Origin: Neoactinobaculum massilliense
GTDB lineage: Bacteria; Actinomycetota; Actinomycetes; Actinomycetales; Actinomycetaceae
NCBI RefSeq assembly: GCF_900604955.1
Contig: NZ_UWPE01000001.1
Coordinates: forward strand, 992,001-1,056,000
Length of the DNA: 64,000 bases
Direction: 5' to 3'
Below the pieces are notes generated by a model that saw only the letters and a program-made list of their open reading frames with translations, was not told the DNA's origin and searched no databases. Every line of letters starts with the position of its first letter. Within the stretch, counting starts at the first letter, position 1. This document shows positions 18,977 to 26,353 of this stretch, one piece after another. A program made the position numbers and the translations under genes.

Positions 18977-20254
18977 GTGTCAAAAAGGTTGACGGTGGGT
19001 GACATCATGGCACTCCCGAGCTTCTCACGGTGCCGAGTGGTGGCCGGCATGGACAGCCTGGACCGCCCGGTCGATTCCGTGACCGTCGCCGACATCCTTG
19101 ATATCGCGCACTGGTTGAACACGAATGATTTTGTGCATTGCGTGGGGCGTGTGGTGGCGGGCCTGAGCCCCGAGGAAACCGAGCGCACCCTTCTCACCTG
19201 GGTGAAGAGCCTTATCGACGCCGGCGCTTCCTGCCTCGCTATCAAACTGGGCCGGTACATCGACGAAATTCCGCCCTCGGTTCTCGCCCTTGGTAATGAG
19301 CGCCACTTTCCTATTATTACGCTCCCGGAAGACGCCACCCAGGCCAGCGTGACCGGCGCGATTTACGGTGCCCTCGTGCGGTTAGAAACCGAGGCATCCA
19401 CCACGGATGACGCACAAACACGCCAGGTCTCCCAGCTTCTTGAGTCGCTCTATTCAGCATCAGAGGTAGGCGAGGTCCGTTCCCTCGCGGCACAGCTGGG
19501 ACTCGGCTCCCCTTCGTCGATCGTGGTGGGTTTCATCATGCCGCGAACCGTTGGCGCCTTTCAGCTATCGGAGGCGGACGTCCACCACGTGAGGTCATAC
19601 ATTGAGGAGCACGCGGATGCTGGTATCAGCACCTACGTGGCACGCGTGAATGCCGGCATCGGACTGCTCTGCTTCCTCAACGACGCCGGTGCCGGTGGCG
19701 AATCGTCCTCCCCCGCGGCCGGTGGTCCTGAACGTCTTCAGGGTGCTATTGCGAAATACTCCTATATTCTCTCGGCGCTCGACTCCGAGGAGCGGCCGGC
19801 CATTATTGCCGGTATTGGAACAGTGGCGAATGGTATTGCAGGCATGATTGACTCCGCCCGGCGCGCACGGGAAACGATCACAACCATGCGTAACGTAGGG
19901 CTCAAGGGGCCGGTCATTGCCTATAACGAACTCGGCAAATATGCGTTACTGGCGCTGCTATTACGCGATCCGGAAGCCTGCGCGGATTACGTAACAATGA
20001 CCATTGGGCCGCTGCTGGAGAAAGACCGCAATTCGGGTACGGATTGGACGGAAACGCTACGCGTCATGCTGGAGGAGAACATGTGTTTCCGCTCCGCAGC
20101 CGGGCGTCTCCTCATGCACCCGCACTCGGTCCGCTATCGGATGGAAAAAATATCTGACCTTATCACCGTGAGTCTCACTACCTTCGACGGCAAGGCCGCC
20201 GCCTGGGTGGCACTCCAACTAGCTGAGCACCTGGGCCTCACCTCGAAGCCTTAA
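18977..20254 (+). CDS. PucR-family transcriptional regulator
   Basis: A 425-residue DNA-binding regulator. The N-terminal PucR domain (LTVGDIMALPSFSRCRVVAGM, then DILDIAHWLNTNDFV) is a ligand-sensing module found in purine-catabolism and related regulators. A central CdaR/GGDEF-like region spans about residues 140-300. The C-terminal helix-turn-helix (PucR C-terminal type) is seen in LEENMCFRSAAGRLLMHPHSVRYRMEKI. The GTG start has a GGGAGGAGA site. It converges on a broken lipase gene, with the glycyl radical operon beyond, so a role in controlling that operon is possible but unproven. Confidence 0.85.
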   Translation: MSKRLTVGDIMALPSFSRCRVVAGMDSLDRPVDSVTVADILDIAHWLNTNDFVHCVGRVVAGLSPEETERTLLTWVKSLIDAGASCLAIKLGRYIDEIPPSVLALGNERHFPIITLPEDATQASVTGAIYGALVRLETEASTTDDAQTRQVSQLLESLYSASEVGEVRSLAAQLGLGSPSSIVVGFIMPRTVGAFQLSEADVHHVRSYIEEHADAGISTYVARVNAGIGLLCFLNDAGAGGESSSPAAGGPERLQGAIAKYSYILSALDSEERPAIIAGIGTVANGIAGMIDSARRARETITTMRNVGLKGPVIAYNELGKYALLALLLRDPEACADYVTMTIGPLLEKDRNSGTDWTETLRVMLEENMCFRSAAGRLLMHPHSVRYRMEKISDLITVSLTTFDGKAAAWVALQLAEHLGLTSKP

Positions 20255-20277
20255 AAACCGGACACCGCTTAGTAGGT

Positions 20278-20310
20278 CACGGCGGGTGGATCAATGATCC
20301 ACCCGCCGTG
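20278..20310. terminator. Bidirectional hairpin between the pucR-type gene and the lipase pseudogene
   Basis: A 16-bp perfect inverted repeat (CACGGCGGGTGGATCA and its complement) with a single central base lies between two convergent genes. No T-run follows on either side, but the stem strength and location fit termination in both directions. Confidence 0.7.
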
Positions 20311-20319
20311 ATATCGCAC

Positions 20320-21272
20320 CTAGGCCCGAGCCTGCGGAAGGTGACCCTCCAGGAACGTCACCAGTTCATGCTCCACATCGGCACGAGATTCCGGTTCGTT
20401 GTGCACCTCGTGACGCATTCCCGGATAAACCCTCGTTCGTATATCCCACATACCGTGCTTCCACATGAGATTTGCAAGGTGGTAGGCGCCCTCACCATAG
20501 TTGCAGACGGGATCCTGGTCACCGGCCACAATAAGAACCGGTAGATCCACCGGCAGTGTATCCGCATAGTTCTCGGCGCCCACGAACTGGTAGAGCTGGT
20601 AGAAGTCCAACTCAAAGCGTTCGCTGGTCGCTATACCGGCGTTATCTAGCGGATCAGCCAGGGAATCCATAACGATGGGCAGATAGGAAGCCATCCACGA
20701 GCTGGGGTGAGCATTCTTCCCGTAACGCTCGGTCCACCCGGCAAATGCCCGGAATAGTGGAGAATCCAACCTAATGGGCTGCTCGCCGCCCGATTCCTTC
20801 ACGGATTTCTCAAGATCCTCCACAATATCCAGGCTCACACCGGGCATCTGTTCCGCAACGCCGCATAGCACGAGTCCGTCCATGTCAGCCCCGTACTCAG
20901 CCGTGTAGGCGCGGGCAATCATTGACCCCCACGAGTGCCCAAACACGAAGAAGGGCAGCTCAGCATGGTCTTTGCGCACAATGTCCGTGAGCGTGCGCTC
21001 ATCATTGATATAGGTTTTCCACCCCGTTTCGCCTGTATCCATGATGGTGTGGTTCATCTGGGCTGTCTTTCCATGCCCTACATGATCATCCGCAGCTACG
21101 ATAAAACCGCCTCCGTGAGGGTTTGGATCATATGCGCATAGCGGCGGGAATGTTCGCCAAATCCGTGAATCACCTGAACAATGCCCACGGGCGCCTCAAC
21201 CGGGTAGTAGATCCACCCGTACACCGAGTCCCGCTTGTTGAATGAGGGAAACGTTACTTCCTGCAATGCCAT
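20320..21272 (-). pseudogene. Monoacylglycerol-lipase-like alpha/beta hydrolase, frameshifted
   Basis: Two adjacent frames together encode one serine hydrolase of about 317 residues. The N-terminal part (MALQEVTFPSF, then IHGFGEHSRRYAH, the HGxGEHSxRY mark of monoglyceride lipases) starts at ATG 21272 with AAGGAG upstream and runs into a stop soon after TLTEA. The rest continues in the -1 frame as FIVAADDHVGHGKT, with nucleophile elbow GHSWGS, Asp in VAGDQDP and His in GMRHEVHNE. One base is missing near 21106-21108, where GAGGCGGTTTTATC would read correctly with one more G. It is either a recent natural mutation or a sequencing error in a short run, since all catalytic residues are intact. 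It lies about 190 bases downstream of the DUF4125 gene and faces the PucR-type gene. Confidence 0.8.
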
Positions 21273-21464
21273 AATTCGCTCCTTAGAGCACTTGAGAGCA
21301 CGTGCCACCTACCCAACCTGCAGGCGTTAGCGAACTCGCCACCCTGCATTGCGATGACCATAACACCGTCGAAGGATGCACATATCGTTCTGCGCATGCT
21401 CGGAAGCTGCACGTTTGCTCACCGAGAGTAGCCCGCACCAGGACCCGTCACGCGACCGGCACAC

Positions 21465-22103
21465 TCACCCGCGCGGCGCCTTCCTTTTCCCGCGCAAGTG
21501 CGCCTCGGCGGCATCGATGCTCGCCCACCCGTATGCACGGACGGTCGCGTCTAATTGTTCAATCACCAGGTTTTCTCCACTATCAAAGGCATCCTGTTCC
21601 CGCTTCACGAGGAGCCTCAGCGTGCGTGCCGAGAACGTGGAGTATTCCCCCTCCAGGTAGGTTTGCGCGCTGGTCTCGGGATCTCCTTGGCGGCCCGTGA
21701 GCGGACGGCCGCGCCCTCGGAGCAGCGGATATTTTTCTGCCGCTTCTCGATCCCACACCAGGTGTAATGCCGCGAGTTCGTGGACAAGGCTCTGCACCTC
21801 CTCGCTCACCGGCGGCAGTAGGTGAGCAATCTTCGCGTACTCTTCCGGGAAGGTGACCTGCTCCATTCGGCCGTATTTCTCCGTCATGAGGTTGCGCCCC
21901 ATCGCCTGTGCATCCCGGAGATCCTGCAGGTAGCTTTCGAGCACCGCGTTGTTCCACGTTGCCGCCTGCGCCTTCCGCATAATCTCAAAGGTGCCCCGCT
22001 GCGATTGACAGTCGGCCGGCCCACCCTCATTGGGCGCCGTAGAGAACATGTCCCATTCAATATCAATAACCTGCTCCAGCAGGTCTGGGTCTAGTTTTTC
22101 CAT
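21465..22103 (-). CDS. DUF4125 family protein
   Basis: A 212-residue, probably cytoplasmic, mainly helical protein of unknown function. The motif IEWDMF near residue 15, followed by GG.ADCQ and GTFEIMRKAQ, and then GRNLMTEKYGRME, matches the pattern I know for DUF4125. Acidic residues and one conserved-looking Cys (ADCQ) suggest a possible metal- or cofactor-related role, but nothing proves it. The start overlaps the end of the DUF4037 gene by 13 bases, so the two are translated together. Last gene of the glycyl radical operon; the C-terminus is basic (RGKRKAPRG). Confidence 0.8.
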   Translation of the reverse strand: MEKLDPDLLEQVIDIEWDMFSTAPNEGGPADCQSQRGTFEIMRKAQAATWNNAVLESYLQDLRDAQAMGRNLMTEKYGRMEQVTFPEEYAKIAHLLPPVSEEVQSLVHELAALHLVWDREAAEKYPLLRGRGRPLTGRQGDPETSAQTYLEGEYSTFSARTLRLLVKREQDAFDSGENLVIEQLDATVRAYGWASIDAAEAHLRGKRKAPRG

Positions 22104-22972
22104 GAGTTCATCTCCCGTAGGTCCGGTTCAATGATGAGGGAGCGAATGGTGCGGGCATGGTCCACGAGGAAGTCACCCTTCCGGTCCGAAAGCCCCTGCA
22201 CGCGGAGCTCCTGCACCACTAGCGCCGAAATTTCCTCAATTTCCCGGGTGGCCGACGGCGCCCCAAATGCTTCCGCAAGAAGTTCGGCTACCCGGAGGCC
22301 GCCAATTGGCAGTTCCCGCAGTGCCCGGTGTGCCCACTTGTAATAGGGGGTATAGCGCCTATTGAGTAGGAACATCATGGATATGGCCGCCTCCGCGAAC
22401 CTCGCGAGCGCCAGGTTGGCCGCCACCGGCTCCCCGTGCCGGAGGCACCGACCATAGTTGTACTGGCCCGCCTGTCCCATAATCAACGCGCGTTTTTCAA
22501 TCAACTTGCGCCGAACGTCGTCGGGATAAAAACCGGAGAGCACCTCCCGGTACCGCGTGAACCTGCCCCCGCCGTCGTAAAACACGCGACCATTCGTGGC
22601 CGCCGCCAGGTTGTGCTCGGGGATCGCGTACCACTCCTGCCACGTGTGCGGAGCGAATTCGGTACCGGTGTAGCGAGAGTAGAAGGCGTGTATCTCGTGG
22701 CAGTCGATACGCTGGTTGTCCTCCAGATGCACACTCGCGGCCACCCGCTCCGCAACCGCTCCCGTGCCTTCCGGATACCAGACCACCAGGCGGGTCTGGC
22801 TATCGTGGTCGGCGGACACGGCGTCGTCGTACCCAAACGCATCGGACCCGTCCCCTACCAGCCCGACGGCCAGGTAGGGGTAGAGGTCCGGGAGATTCTC
22901 GGAGAGCTCACGCTGGACATCCAGCATCCACCAGGCTTCGGCGCGCTCTAGCCCCTGCACATAGTCATCCAC
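22091..22972 (-). CDS. DUF4037 domain protein
   Basis: A 293-residue cytoplasmic protein of unknown function. The N-terminal half has GLVGDGSDAFGYDDAVSADHD, which resembles the Gly-Ser plus Asp-x-Asp arrangement of nucleotidyltransferase-fold proteins. The C-terminal DUF4037 region contains YNYGRCLRHGEPVAANLALARF and LLNRRYTPYYKWAHRAL. The GTG start at 22972 has a GAGGAGG site and lies two bases after the TPR gene stop. A nucleotidyl-transfer role is inference from the motif alone. Its close coupling to TPR and DUF4125 genes suggests the three products act together. Confidence 0.8.
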   Translation of the reverse strand: MDDYVQGLERAEAWWMLDVQRELSENLPDLYPYLAVGLVGDGSDAFGYDDAVSADHDSQTRLVVWYPEGTGAVAERVAASVHLEDNQRIDCHEIHAFYSRYTGTEFAPHTWQEWYAIPEHNLAAATNGRVFYDGGGRFTRYREVLSGFYPDDVRRKLIEKRALIMGQAGQYNYGRCLRHGEPVAANLALARFAEAAISMMFLLNRRYTPYYKWAHRALRELPIGGLRVAELLAEAFGAPSATREIEEISALVVQELRVQGLSDRKGDFLVDHARTIRSLIIEPDLREMNSWKN

Positions 22973-22974
22973 CG

Positions 22975-23799
22975 CTAGGCCTCCTCTAGGAGCGAGCGCG
23001 CATAGGCGAGGTTTTTGGCTACCACCCGCGTATTTGAGCCATCGGGACCAAACATGGTCACGGCTTTCGCGTACACCTTCTCGAATTCGTCCACGGCCTG
23101 CTCCGTTTCGCCCAGGCGCAGGTGGATGGCCGCGAGGTTTTGCAGGGCGCCGACGGCGAGCATGGAGTCCGGCCCGGCCACTTCGTTGTAGATGCGCAGC
23201 GCCTTGTCCGTGTTGTCTCGTGCGGCCTCAAGCTGCCCCTGCTGGAGATTGACGGAGGCCATATTGGCGTAGGTTGTGGCAATTTCGTTGCGGTGCTCGC
23301 TGCCCGCGAGGCGTTCCAGGGCCCGGTTGAAGTAGTCGAGCGCCTCGTCAAAACGGCCCTGCTGGCGGCGAATAATCCCCAGCGTATTGAGCACGGTGAC
23401 CGCAAGCACGTGCTGCGGGCCGACGGTACGGGTGTAAATCTCCAGAGCACGGCGGCAGTACTGTTCCGCCTCCTCGTATCTCCCCGTCATCCAGTAGAGA
23501 CCAGCAATATTGTCCAGCACGGTGGCAAAACTGGGATCCGCCGGGCCAAAACAGCTGGCCGCCTCCTCCTCCACCTTCTTGTAGGTTTCCAGCGCGTCCT
23601 CATAGCGGCCGAGATTGCGGTACAGCGCGCCCAGTTGGTCAAGCGCCTGCACGTACTCCGGACTCTCTCCGCGCCCGCAGCACATGTATTCGTAGGTTTC
23701 TACCAGCTGACGTGCCTTGGGAACCATGTCCGCGAAACGGTTTTCCCGCGCGAGGGTATCGAGCTCCTTTCGAAGCTCCGCTACTCGAGTATCCGACAT
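22975..23799 (-). CDS. Tetratricopeptide-repeat protein
   Basis: A 274-residue soluble protein built almost wholly of TPR helices of the kinesin-light-chain-like type. Repeats are seen as ALDQLGALYRNLGRYEDALETYKK, VLDNIAGLYWMTGRYEEAEQY, VLNTLGIIRRQQGRFDEALDYF, TYANMASVNLQQGQLEAARDN and ALQNLAAIHLRLGETEQAVDEF; about six units span residues 45-265. Such proteins are adaptors that hold partner proteins. ATG 23799 has AAAGGAG upstream. It follows the activase gene by 71 bases and precedes DUF4037 by two bases, so it may be the scaffold of the accessory complex. No signal peptide. Confidence 0.88.
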   Translation of the reverse strand: MSDTRVAELRKELDTLARENRFADMVPKARQLVETYEYMCCGRGESPEYVQALDQLGALYRNLGRYEDALETYKKVEEEAASCFGPADPSFATVLDNIAGLYWMTGRYEEAEQYCRRALEIYTRTVGPQHVLAVTVLNTLGIIRRQQGRFDEALDYFNRALERLAGSEHRNEIATTYANMASVNLQQGQLEAARDNTDKALRIYNEVAGPDSMLAVGALQNLAAIHLRLGETEQAVDEFEKVYAKAVTMFGPDGSNTRVVAKNLAYARSLLEEA

Positions 23800-23870
23800 A
23801 TTGTTTCTCCTTTGAAACTAGCCAGCGCCGCGACTGCGCCCCGCCAGCCTGATCGGCCCATGGTGGGCCG

Positions 23871-24923
23871 CTAGAACGGGGTGTCATCACCCACGTAGGC
23901 GCGCAGCCCCTTGGCCCGGAGCCACCCGCCAATCTCGTCCATATGCTCCGGCGTGGGGGACTTCATGTCCTTGGCGCGGTATACCATCCCCAGCTGGTCA
24001 TACTTGGAGGCACCGAGCCGGTGGAACGGCAGAATATTCACTTCCTTCTGCCCAATGGACCGTATGAAATCTGCCGTGGCATCGATATTCTCCCGATCGT
24101 CGTTGAATCCCACGATGATGGGGATGCGAAGAATCTGCCGCAGTTTGCCCTCGTGTGCCATATCCGCGATGCGCCCGATGTTCTCCAGAATCACCCGGTT
24201 CCCCATCCCGGTACCCTCGCGATGCTTTGCGGGATCCATGTGTTTAATGTCGTTGAAGGCGAAATCGACGTGCTCGTAGATGGGCTCCAGGTGCGCCCAC
24301 GGGGCCTGCGACGCCGTCTCGACGGCCGTGTGAATGTATGACTCCTGGCAGCGGGTGAGGAGGTTGACCACAAAACGCCACTGCATGGCCATTTCACCGC
24401 CCGAGAGCGTCACGCCGCCACCATCACCCCAGTACCGGCGATCACGCTCGATAACGCGCATGAGTTCATCCAGCGTGTACACCTTTCCGGCCACGTCCAG
24501 GGCATCGTGGTAGCAGAGAGACACACACGGCTTGTCCACGCAGCGGTCGCACTTGGAACGATCAAAAACGGGGTAACCGCCGGGTTCGGGTAGCGAGATG
24601 GCGTCGTAGGGGCAGATCTTGCGATCGATGCATTCGTAGCACTTCGTGCAGTCCGTTTCCCGGAACATGAGGGAGCGCTGCATTTTTAGGCTCTCCGGAT
24701 TGCAGCACCACCAGCAGTGCAGCGGGCATCCCTTGAAGAACACGAGCGTACGTCCACCGGGACCGTCCTTGGTGGAAAATCCCTGCACGTCGAAGATCAG
24801 CGCCTCATTGTCCGGGTCCAGGCGACGTGGCTTGGGAAAGGCGGGAATCTTTTGGACGACGCCGGTGGCCGCGCCGTTCGCGCCGTTCTGCGCCTCCGTC
24901 CCCCTGAGATCAAGCGTCGTCAT
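23871..24923 (-). CDS. Glycyl-radical enzyme activating enzyme (radical SAM)
   Basis: A 350-residue iron-sulfur protein that uses S-adenosylmethionine to place the glycyl radical on the partner encoded at 26354-29008. The radical-SAM cluster motif CX3CX2C is Cys66, Cys70 and Cys73. Two ferredoxin-like sets follow: Cys92/95/98/104 and Cys125/128/133/137. This insert of two extra 4Fe-4S clusters is known for activases of hydroxyphenylacetate decarboxylase, glycerol dehydratase and choline lyase types, and is absent from the pyruvate formate-lyase activase. TLSGGEMAMQ is the SAM-binding GGE motif. Its first 35 residues are an unusual extension. It starts two bases after the transporter stop. Confidence 0.95.
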   Translation of the reverse strand: MTTLDLRGTEAQNGANGAATGVVQKIPAFPKPRRLDPDNEALIFDVQGFSTKDGPGGRTLVFFKGCPLHCWWCCNPESLKMQRSLMFRETDCTKCYECIDRKICPYDAISLPEPGGYPVFDRSKCDRCVDKPCVSLCYHDALDVAGKVYTLDELMRVIERDRRYWGDGGGVTLSGGEMAMQWRFVVNLLTRCQESYIHTAVETASQAPWAHLEPIYEHVDFAFNDIKHMDPAKHREGTGMGNRVILENIGRIADMAHEGKLRQILRIPIIVGFNDDRENIDATADFIRSIGQKEVNILPFHRLGASKYDQLGMVYRAKDMKSPTPEHMDEIGGWLRAKGLRAYVGDDTPF

Positions 24924-24925
24924 GG

Positions 24926-26272
24926 CTACTCTCCATTCTGGCCGGCACCGGTATTCGCCTGCGCCGCGAGATAACGCTCCCCGGCTGTTTTGGCGAGCAT
25001 GATCGCCGCGGCCGCGATGGCACAGAATACGGCCAAGTAGATGAACACCACCGTGAAGTTGGAGCCGGTAGCGGCAAGCACGTAGCTGGCCAGCAGCGGG
25101 CCGATGATGCCACCCACGAAGCCATAGGCGGTGAAGATGGAACCGAAAATGGTGCCGAAGTTCTTCAGGCCGAACAGATCGGTGGCCAGCGGGGATGTGA
25201 TGGCAAACAGTGTTCCAAAGGCGAAGCCCACCAACGCCACCTCGATGGCTAGCAGCACCTGAGAGGTAGTGAACGGGAGGGCCAGGTATCCGAGCGCCGC
25301 GGCCACGAATGTGACACAGCCGAGCGTGTTGCGGCCGATCTTGTCCGAGACGGCGCCGGCAATAATCCGGGACACGCCGTTCGTAATGTTGTAGCAGGAA
25401 AGTAGAAGGATACCCAGGCCAGCCGCCTGCTCAACGGTCAGTCCCTTCGAGGCGAAGGAGGCACCGTAGGCGGTGGAGAGCGTCACCATGGATACACCGG
25501 CAGCACCCATAAATGCCCACGCCACCCAGATCCAGCGGAACGGTGCGGACTTCACGGCATCCTTGACCTCAGCATCGCGTCCAAGGGTGGCGTTCGGATC
25601 GTTTCGGACGGATTCATGCCGTGCCTTCAGGGCCGCAAGCACGCCGGGCCTGAGTCCGGCGCGGTCGGGCAACTGGGTGACCGCGATGGAGAATGCGTTG
25701 AATACGCACAGCAGCGCAATGAGGCTCCAGTTGAGGCCCACGTACCCGAGCTTTTTGATCATGAGACCAAAGATCGGGGCCATCACTGCGCCAGACCCAC
25801 CGAACATTAGGTTGACGAAGCCCGTGGCCAAGCCGCGCTTGTGCGGGTAGTAGTGCTGCACCACGGCGAGCGAGGGCCCATACACGAAACAGGACCCGGT
25901 GCCGTTGAGGAAGCCCCACAGGTAGAGCGCCCACAGTGAATGGGGCAAGGCGATGAGCAGGAGGCAGCACACCACAAGGATGGCCGTGCCAATCGCGTAG
26001 GTTTTCCGGGTGCCTAACCGCATGTGCCACTTCCCGGCGAAGAATGTAAATACGCCAAGCGACACCACAACGAAGGTCATCACCCACCCGAGCGGGCCCT
26101 CGTCACCGCCGGTCACCTGCGCGGCCCATGTGCCTCGGAGTACACCGGGTAACGCAAAGATCATGGCGCCAGAAAAGAACGTGGACACGCCTGCGCCTAA
26201 CAGAGCCAGTAGCGAAACTCTGCTAAGTCCAGCATTATCGGGTGACACCCCACGTGCGGCATGGGCGCTCAT
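24926..26272 (-). CDS. MFS transporter, oxalate/formate antiporter (OFA) type
   Basis: A 448-residue, 12-helix inner-membrane carrier. The N-terminal part LLGAGVSTFFSGAMIFALPGVLRGTW and the segment LYLWGFLNGTGSCFVYGPSLAVVQHYYPHKRGLATGFVN match OFA-family antiporters for small carboxylates. The loop 8-9 motif DKIGRNTLG is present. ATG 26272 is chosen for its AAAGGAG site. Between the glycyl radical enzyme gene and the activase, its likely task is to bring in the carboxylate substrate or export a product. Similar carriers accompany indoleacetate decarboxylase genes (established knowledge, recalled). A palindrome at 26283-26298 and a hairpin at 26309-26347 lie just upstream. Confidence 0.88.
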   Translation of the reverse strand: MSAHAARGVSPDNAGLSRVSLLALLGAGVSTFFSGAMIFALPGVLRGTWAAQVTGGDEGPLGWVMTFVVVSLGVFTFFAGKWHMRLGTRKTYAIGTAILVVCCLLLIALPHSLWALYLWGFLNGTGSCFVYGPSLAVVQHYYPHKRGLATGFVNLMFGGSGAVMAPIFGLMIKKLGYVGLNWSLIALLCVFNAFSIAVTQLPDRAGLRPGVLAALKARHESVRNDPNATLGRDAEVKDAVKSAPFRWIWVAWAFMGAAGVSMVTLSTAYGASFASKGLTVEQAAGLGILLLSCYNITNGVSRIIAGAVSDKIGRNTLGCVTFVAAALGYLALPFTTSQVLLAIEVALVGFAFGTLFAITSPLATDLFGLKNFGTIFGSIFTAYGFVGGIIGPLLASYVLAATGSNFTVVFIYLAVFCAIAAAAIMLAKTAGERYLAAQANTGAGQNGE

Positions 26273-26282
26273 GGGAACTCCT

Positions 26283-26298
26283 TTCACATTGATGTGAA
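26283..26298. promoter_or_regulatory. 16-bp palindrome just upstream of the OFA transporter gene
   Basis: TTCACATTGATGTGAA has 7-base arms that are exact complements. Its edge is ten bases before the transporter ATG and meets the ribosome-binding site. It could be an operator for an internal promoter after the preceding hairpin, or an mRNA fold that limits translation. It resembles no regulator box closely enough to name one. Confidence 0.45.
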
Positions 26299-26308
26299 TT
26301 ACTTACAA

Positions 26309-26347
26309 ATAAAAGTGTGCGGGAGGGGCGCATAGGCGCCCCTCCCG
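26309..26347 (-). terminator. Intrinsic terminator/attenuator between glycyl radical enzyme and transporter genes
   Basis: A 12-bp perfect stem CGGGAGGGGCGC/GCGCCCCTCCCG (26320-26347), loop ATAG, is followed on the minus strand by CACACTTTTATTTG. It directly follows the enzyme's stop codon, in the middle of a same-strand gene run. Partial read-through would give more enzyme than activase, as its biochemical role needs. Confidence 0.8.
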
Positions 26348-26353
26348 GTGCTG

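Noticed and set aside
21095-21120. Programmed -1 frameshift in the lipase gene
   Set aside because: The site has no X-XXY-YYZ slippery heptamer and no obvious stimulatory structure; a missing base is simpler.
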